A stretch of DNA of 64,000 nucleotides from Clytia hemisphaerica. Its lineage: Eukaryota; Cnidaria; Hydrozoa; Leptothecata; Clytiidae. The notes below the pieces were generated by a model that was not told where the DNA came from, searched no databases, and saw nothing but the letters and a program-made list of their open reading frames with translations. The DNA is taken from positions 1,776,528 to 1,840,527 of the forward strand of contig CACVBU010000402.1 in assembly GCA_902728285.1 (NCBI GenBank). The letters are read 5' to 3'. The translations under genes and the position numbers were made by a program. Of the stretch, positions 58,517 to 64,000 are shown piece by piece. Position 1 is the first letter of the stretch. Each line of letters opens with the position of its first letter.

Positions 58517-61500
58517 TTACCCGAGTACGTTTTCATTTTCGTTACGATATCGAATGATGGCCTTACGTGCCACCCCGTCACGACCAAATTCGAGACTCTT
58601 GACGATTCCATAGGTGTACGAGTTTGACAGAAGTGATTCGTTTTTGGTGAACAAGATGATATCGCCAACGTTGATTTTGTCTGATGTAAACGATTTTTGC
58701 TGGTGCATGAGTTTTGGCACATGGACGAGAAGCCAAACTTCAAACCAGGCATTGAAGATGAATTGGTTCTCCTTGATGATATTTGATGGGTTGGTAGATG
58801 ATAGAATGCCAGTGGGGCAACGACTATTATTTCGTCCCAATAGTAAACGATTCGGCGTTATCAAGTCGAGACATTCGAAGTCTCCCACAATGTTACCAAC
58901 AGCCAAGGGCAAGTTGTTAATTTGATTGCCAATATATGATGATAACGTTTCCCACTGAAGGATTGAAAGACGTTGGTTGTGAACAGATTTTTCGATCGAA
59001 CTGTTGATTTCACGAATTTTTCGTTCTACTTTTCCATGCATTGAGCGGCCTTGAACTGGACATAATTCGAACTCAACACGTGCTTGTTTCATCAATTTGG
59101 ATTTGATATCAATGAAATCAAGTCGCATTTCTTTGCAGGCTTTGATGAGTTGACCTCCTTCGTCACAAAGAAGTAGTTTCGGGTAACCGTGGTCACAGGA
59201 GAAGCGATTGAAAGCAAGGATGAATGATGTCGTTCCATAATCGTCCAAAACCTTTATTTTGACAGCTGATGTAGAGCAACAGCAGAAGACAGCCAACCAT
59301 ATTTTAACTGTCTTTCGTTTGTGATATGGTGTGTAGCATTGAAACGGTCCAGATAGGTCGACTTGGGTGTAGAAGAATGCTGGAGCTATGGTGATATTGC
59401 ATCTGGAGATTGGACCCATAGCCATGTCGATGGTTCGTTTGGCCAAAAACTTGCAACGTTGACACGAAATTTTGATGGATTTGATAAGAATTCGACCTTC
59501 AAGGATGTAAACTTTCTTGAGGACGTAGCGAAGTGTGGACTCTATCCCAGCATGACTGACTTCTGGATGATTCCAATGTGTGTCGAGGATGATACTATAT
59601 GCAATTGGTGATCTTCTGTCTATAACTGGTACACAAAAGGATGTCGAAGATAAATCTTTCATTGATTTGGTGAAACTTCCAACTATGGATACTTGATCAT
59701 CGGCGAGGATTTGACCAGTGTACACCAAGATTATATTGTCGTTGAGTCTGGTGATATTTTCATATTTTGATTTTGGAAGGAATTGAATTATCTCTTGTGA
59801 TGCTTTCCTGTAGAAATACGTCTCAGCAGCTTTGATCTCGTCATCGTTAATGAGAATGGTTGAATGTTTCATCATGGTGAGTTGGGAACGAGATTTATCT
59901 TTTGTACGTTTGAGTAGAGTGTAAATATACTTGAAGACGATTGCCATGATACGAATAACTGTAGAAAACTTGTGTTGATTTGGGTTCAGAAGGTATTGAG
60001 AGAATTTATACCTTTCAGATGTTTCTTTGAATGATAAGATGTGATAACTTTGAACGATAGTATGTTCCTTGTTGATTTCAACCATCTGTTTGATGGAGAT
60101 CGTAACTTCAGATGCTGATTGGATGGGAAATGATGACTGTGATTGCTTCATCCACTGATGTCCATTGATCCAATTAGATGATTGGTCGATATCCTGGAAT
60201 GTGGCTCCTCTTCTGGTGCCAAGGTCTGCAAGGTTTTGATCTGTTGGAATGTAGTACCAATCTTTCTTGTCCGAGAAACGAAGGATTTCTAAGACGCGAC
60301 TTCGAACCCACTTTTTCAAAGGTTTGTCGTCATTGCTTATCCAGTACATTGCAATTTGGCTATCGGTCAGCTTGATAGAGGAATCATGAAGACTTTTCAA
60401 TGATCGTTTAACGATTTCGCTTGTGTGAGTGTTTACAAGAGCAGCAAATAATTCTGCCCGAGGTAGAGTGTAATCTTTTGGTACGACTTTAGTTCTGGCG
60501 AAAATGAGTTGTGATGAAAATTCCCCATGAGGTCGAGGAAAACGAGCGTAAATTGCAGTGCAGATGAGTGATTGAGATGCATCCCCAAAATCTACGGTAT
60601 TGACTTTTAATGAAGTTGCATCTGAGGGAATAACAGCACGTTTGAATTTGATATTTGGAATATCTTGCATCATCTCGAAATGATCTAGCCAGATTGGGCG
60701 AAGTTCGTCTGGAATCTTATCATCCCAGTCGAGTTGTCGAGTTGAAAGTTCGTGGAGATTGAGCTTGAGAGTAGCAACAATTGGTGCTATTCGTCCGGTA
60801 AGGTCGAAGATTTCTGCGACTTTAGAAGCACAGTGACGTCTTGTCAATCGTTCTGGGATGATATTGATGGTTTCAGTTGATTTCTTCCCTCTACGTTTCT
60901 TTGAAAAATTCAATTCGGATATACTGATTGAGAGCTCATCGGTTTTGGGGTGCCATATCATGCCTCCGACGCCAATTGTGACACCATCATCCGTTAGCTG
61001 TTCTGGTGGATCAGATCCGGAAAACGTGATTCCTTTTAGTTTGAAATTACCATGACTCAGGACGAATTCAATTTCATCAGCTCTTTGGTGTGCATCTGGA
61101 ATAGTTAATGCACCTGTTATACAATCATCAACATAGACGTCGGGTTGAAGGATTTCGTCAACTTTGGGATATTGGTCTTTGAAGGATGTCGAGATCGAAC
61201 GAAGGGCGTATTCGGCTTGATTGCCACTTGGACGAATGCCATAGATCAAAGTTTTTATGATCTTTTCTTTTGGAGCTTTGGTCGAGTCAAGTGATTCTTC
61301 CCAGAGGTAACGTTGGTAACACCAATGGGATTCGTGGAGACTAATGGTGTTTTACATTTTTCTAATGTCAGTATGAAAGCCAATGGGATGGATTGTCCAA
61401 CGGATGAGTATTTCCTGGAGTTTATTGAGACTATTGTGACCTTTAGCCAGTAAGTCGTTGATGCTAAAGCCAGTTGATGTTGGGTTTGATCCATCGAAAA

Positions 61501-63982
61501 CGATTCTACAAGGAGTTGTGACAGATGAAGCCTTCCATACGACTCTCCAAGGTATGAAGTTGTGGATCGATGTGTCCTTGAGCATTGATTATTGTTGAGC
61601 ATTAAGATTTTCAATGTAGTCCACAAAACCAAGATCTTGAAGTTTTGCTTCAGATGAAATGATTTCGACTTTATCTGATGGAGAGTTGTTGAGTTTTCGA
61701 AGCTGTTGGTGATATATCTTCAGGGCGATGCTCTTGTTTGGTGCCAACTTGGTGAGAGGGTCTGCAACAAAGGGTAGAGTTGCAGTGACAATTTTCGTAT
61801 CAGGGTCGATTTTAACAGACGAATCAATGATGTTCTGCTCATATTCTTCTTTGATGCTGATTTCCTCTGGGATGTTTGAATTCTTACAATCGTTGCATTC
61901 TCTGCACTTGATGCACCGATAAGATATGGTTGAACCAGTTGATTCTATCTCTTCGAATTGCTTGATGGGATACGATGGGTAAGAAAATAACTTGTTGACA
62001 TCTGGATTCAATTGAATTCCAGTTCGGTACAATGATAATTGATCACTCAAAAATCCAAGGAAGTTGGTTTGATTGAAGAATGTTTGATGAATTTTCGTGA
62101 AAATCTCATGAGGTCCTCCAATAACCCCACGACCACCATCTTGATTGTTGAAGACTGATTCATAGATCGTCAGTCCTGATGCAAGTTGATATACGACTTT
62201 TGGGTGATATCGTAAATAGCTAATACCAACCATGAAGTGGACATCTCCTCCGATACTTGAAGGTACAGATGGAAGTTGAGTTGAACAATGATCGGATGAG
62301 TGGTAGCTTTGAGCAATCTCCGTGTAAACATCAGTGAGTGGAAAGGTAGCGGTTATCGTATCAAGTGATATGCCATTGAATGATGAATATGATAAATTGC
62401 CATCGTGCATTGGGATTTTGACGTTGAAGGTTCCAAATGACTGCAATGATGTTTGACCAACTCCGCCGATGGACGTAACTTGGGATGACATTTTTGTAGC
62501 TCTTGAACCAAGTGATTGAATAGCTGAACGTTTGACGATTAGGTCACTACACCCTGTGTCATAGAAGATAGTGTATGGGGTGTTGTCAATTGAGATTGTT
62601 TGTAGCATGTAGATACCACGCTGGTCAGTTGATTCTTTATCACCAGATGTTGGAGTCGTCTTGAACGATTCATGTGCATGAAATGATAAACTGATGTTTT
62701 TGGAAAATTCTGGCAGATTGGAGCTTCGGACACAGCGTTGTTTGTAAGTTGATAACAAATCTTTGTTGACTTGATCCTCCTTGTGGTCGTTGCAAACAAG
62801 GACGTGTTTTCTGGTTGGATACTTCTGGTGAATAGGATTTGGGCAGGTGTAATCACGTTGACATCTCCCTTCTTTGTGCTTAGGTGATGAAGCATCAGCA
62901 CCTGGAAAAAGGCACTGAAAGCAGTATCTTTTGCTTCTTAGTAATGAGAGTCTATCAGCTGGACTTAATTCTACAAACTACTTGCAGGTGTAGTACTGAA
63001 GAATCCTGGTGCCTTCAGGACCAAGAGTGGATACATGTTCATCAGTTCCGTCTTTTGCACCACAGATAAAGCAAATGGGCTCAGATTGAGGTATGGAAGG
63101 AACAGAAGAAAATCCATACCTCTGAGTCCCGTTGTTCTTTGATGAGTCTTGGTTGTTTGGACGTTTGTTATCGGTCTTGTTGTCTTGAATGCTTGATTTC
63201 ACTGTCAGCTTCTGGTGTTGGATTTTCAGCTCATCTTCGAGGAAGGTGCACAGTTTTGACCAAGTCTCCTCAGGTGTAAGAGTGACGTTTGATATCTGTG
63301 TTAACCATCTTGATAGCCTGGCATCACCAAGCAGGTTATAGACTTTGTTGATTGCACCACCGTAATACAGATAATTCTCGACGTGATGTTCCCTTGCCAA
63401 AGATGTAAGGTCCTTGATGAGGTTGACAATATTGGTCATTGATTCAATGATTGATCCAGTGTCTTTGGAGCGTTAAATGGAACTTGATGACGTCAGTTGG
63501 TTGATTTTTCTTTGGAGGATGAGTATGACGTTGCCATAGGCTTGATTCAGTCGATCCCAAATTTCGTCTATGCCATCTTGAGTTTTGACACAACTCAGGG
63601 CTGGTTCCTTCAGATAGTTATTCTTGAGTAAATCAGCAAGTAGATGTTTCGGAGTAGTTTTGAGATGTAGTTTTTCAAATTTTGACTTGAAGGTATAAAT
63701 TTCGATACTATCTGAATATCCAGAAAATTTCTCAAGTTTAATGTTCAGGTTCGATTCAGAAAACAACTTTTGTTTATAGACTTGACGATCATCGATTTCT
63801 TTGTTGAGATCTCTGATGTACACAGATTTTAATGAAGTCAAATGATCATACCGTTCCAATAGACGTTGGATTGCTTCTGTAGTTGTTTCATTGTTGGTTT
63901 CAGCTGAAGAGATGGATTCAAGACGTTTTGAAGTTTCATTGACTAAGTTGATATGTGATGATAGATTTGATTTCATGTCCAT
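58517..63982 (-). pseudogene. BEL/Pao retrotransposon gag-pol, four nonsense codons
   Basis: One minus-strand frame of about 1820 codons, with no frameshift, broken by TAA at 63473-63475, TAG at 62978-62980, TAA at 61589-61591 and TAA at 61352-61354. Domains in order: gag with the DUF1759-type region (LEKFSGYSDSIEIYTFKSKF); Cys/His knuckles (CFICGAKDGTDEH and a second cluster near 62900); aspartic protease with DTG (IFYDTGCSDLIV); reverse transcriptase with YVDDC; RNase H; integrase with an H/C zinc region (CQRCKFLAKR), core VDLSGPF, CDEGG and KVERKI; and a C-terminal DUF5641-type domain ending in IIRYRNENENVLG. This order defines BEL/Pao. The 5' LTR and possibly the true start lie beyond 64000 (the frame remains open to the window edge). 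Confidence 0.93.
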
Positions 63983-64000
63983 TAACTCCTCGTTGGAACA

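Noticed and set aside
58517..63982. Reassigned stop codons as explanation for in-frame stops in BEL/Pao
   Set aside because: mTOR and other genes in the window end normally at TAA/TGA and have no internal in-frame stops; the element is simply decayed.

Overview
The window is a piece of an intron-rich, AT-rich, repeat-laden animal nuclear genome, probably an invertebrate. The species cannot be named from sequence alone. The evidence is a conserved multi-exon mTOR kinase gene with GT-AG introns, metazoan-type retroelements (Penelope-like, CR1/jockey-like LINE, BEL/Pao), many small inverted-repeat transposons, and secreted-protein exons with signal peptides. Nothing bacterial or viral in gene layout is present.

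Layout. 0.3-3.2 kb: a decayed Penelope-like element between 400-bp inverted arms. 4-8 kb: small foldback elements, a single-exon secreted protein (5041-5535) and a first exon of a cysteine-containing secreted (PAN/Apple-like) protein (7778-8066). 8.16-11.16 kb: a three-level nest of elements, in which a 2997-bp inverted-repeat element with a perfect 9-bp target duplication holds a LINE fragment, which holds a 984-bp inverted-repeat element with its own 9-bp duplication. 11.5-13.8 kb: partial paralogs of the two secreted-protein exons.

14.2-42.9 kb: almost gene-free, built of related repeat modules. It carries at least 36 complete copies of a 56-65 nt imperfect hairpin (outer stem GATAGAAATGA/TTTCTATC, apical loop around TTTTCAAA) in four diverged sequence families, some in dispersed modules and some in 180-bp satellite arrays. 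A tandem duplication of about 10 kb (16.75-26.2 and 27.06-37.4 kb) has copied much of this; the two copies differ by a LINE insertion, a tRNA-like insertion and satellite expansion. This hairpin cluster is the best candidate for an undescribed system.

43.6-46.5 kb: two intronless minus-strand genes, a predicted secreted protein of unknown family (396 aa) and a Rossmann-fold NAD(P)-binding protein resembling YeeZ-type epimerase-like proteins (268 aa). 47.5-58.0 kb: the 3' half of an mTOR gene on the minus strand, 14 exons traced from the FAT domain to the terminal CPFW of FATC. The segment for the end of FRB and the kinase N-lobe is not found, and the exon phases across that gap do not match. 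The gap intron contains an antisense 228-codon reading frame and a 3.36-kb head-to-head Penelope-like insertion with a 12-bp target duplication. 58.5-64 kb: a BEL/Pao retrotransposon on the minus strand, one long gag-pol frame broken only by four nonsense codons, running off the right edge.
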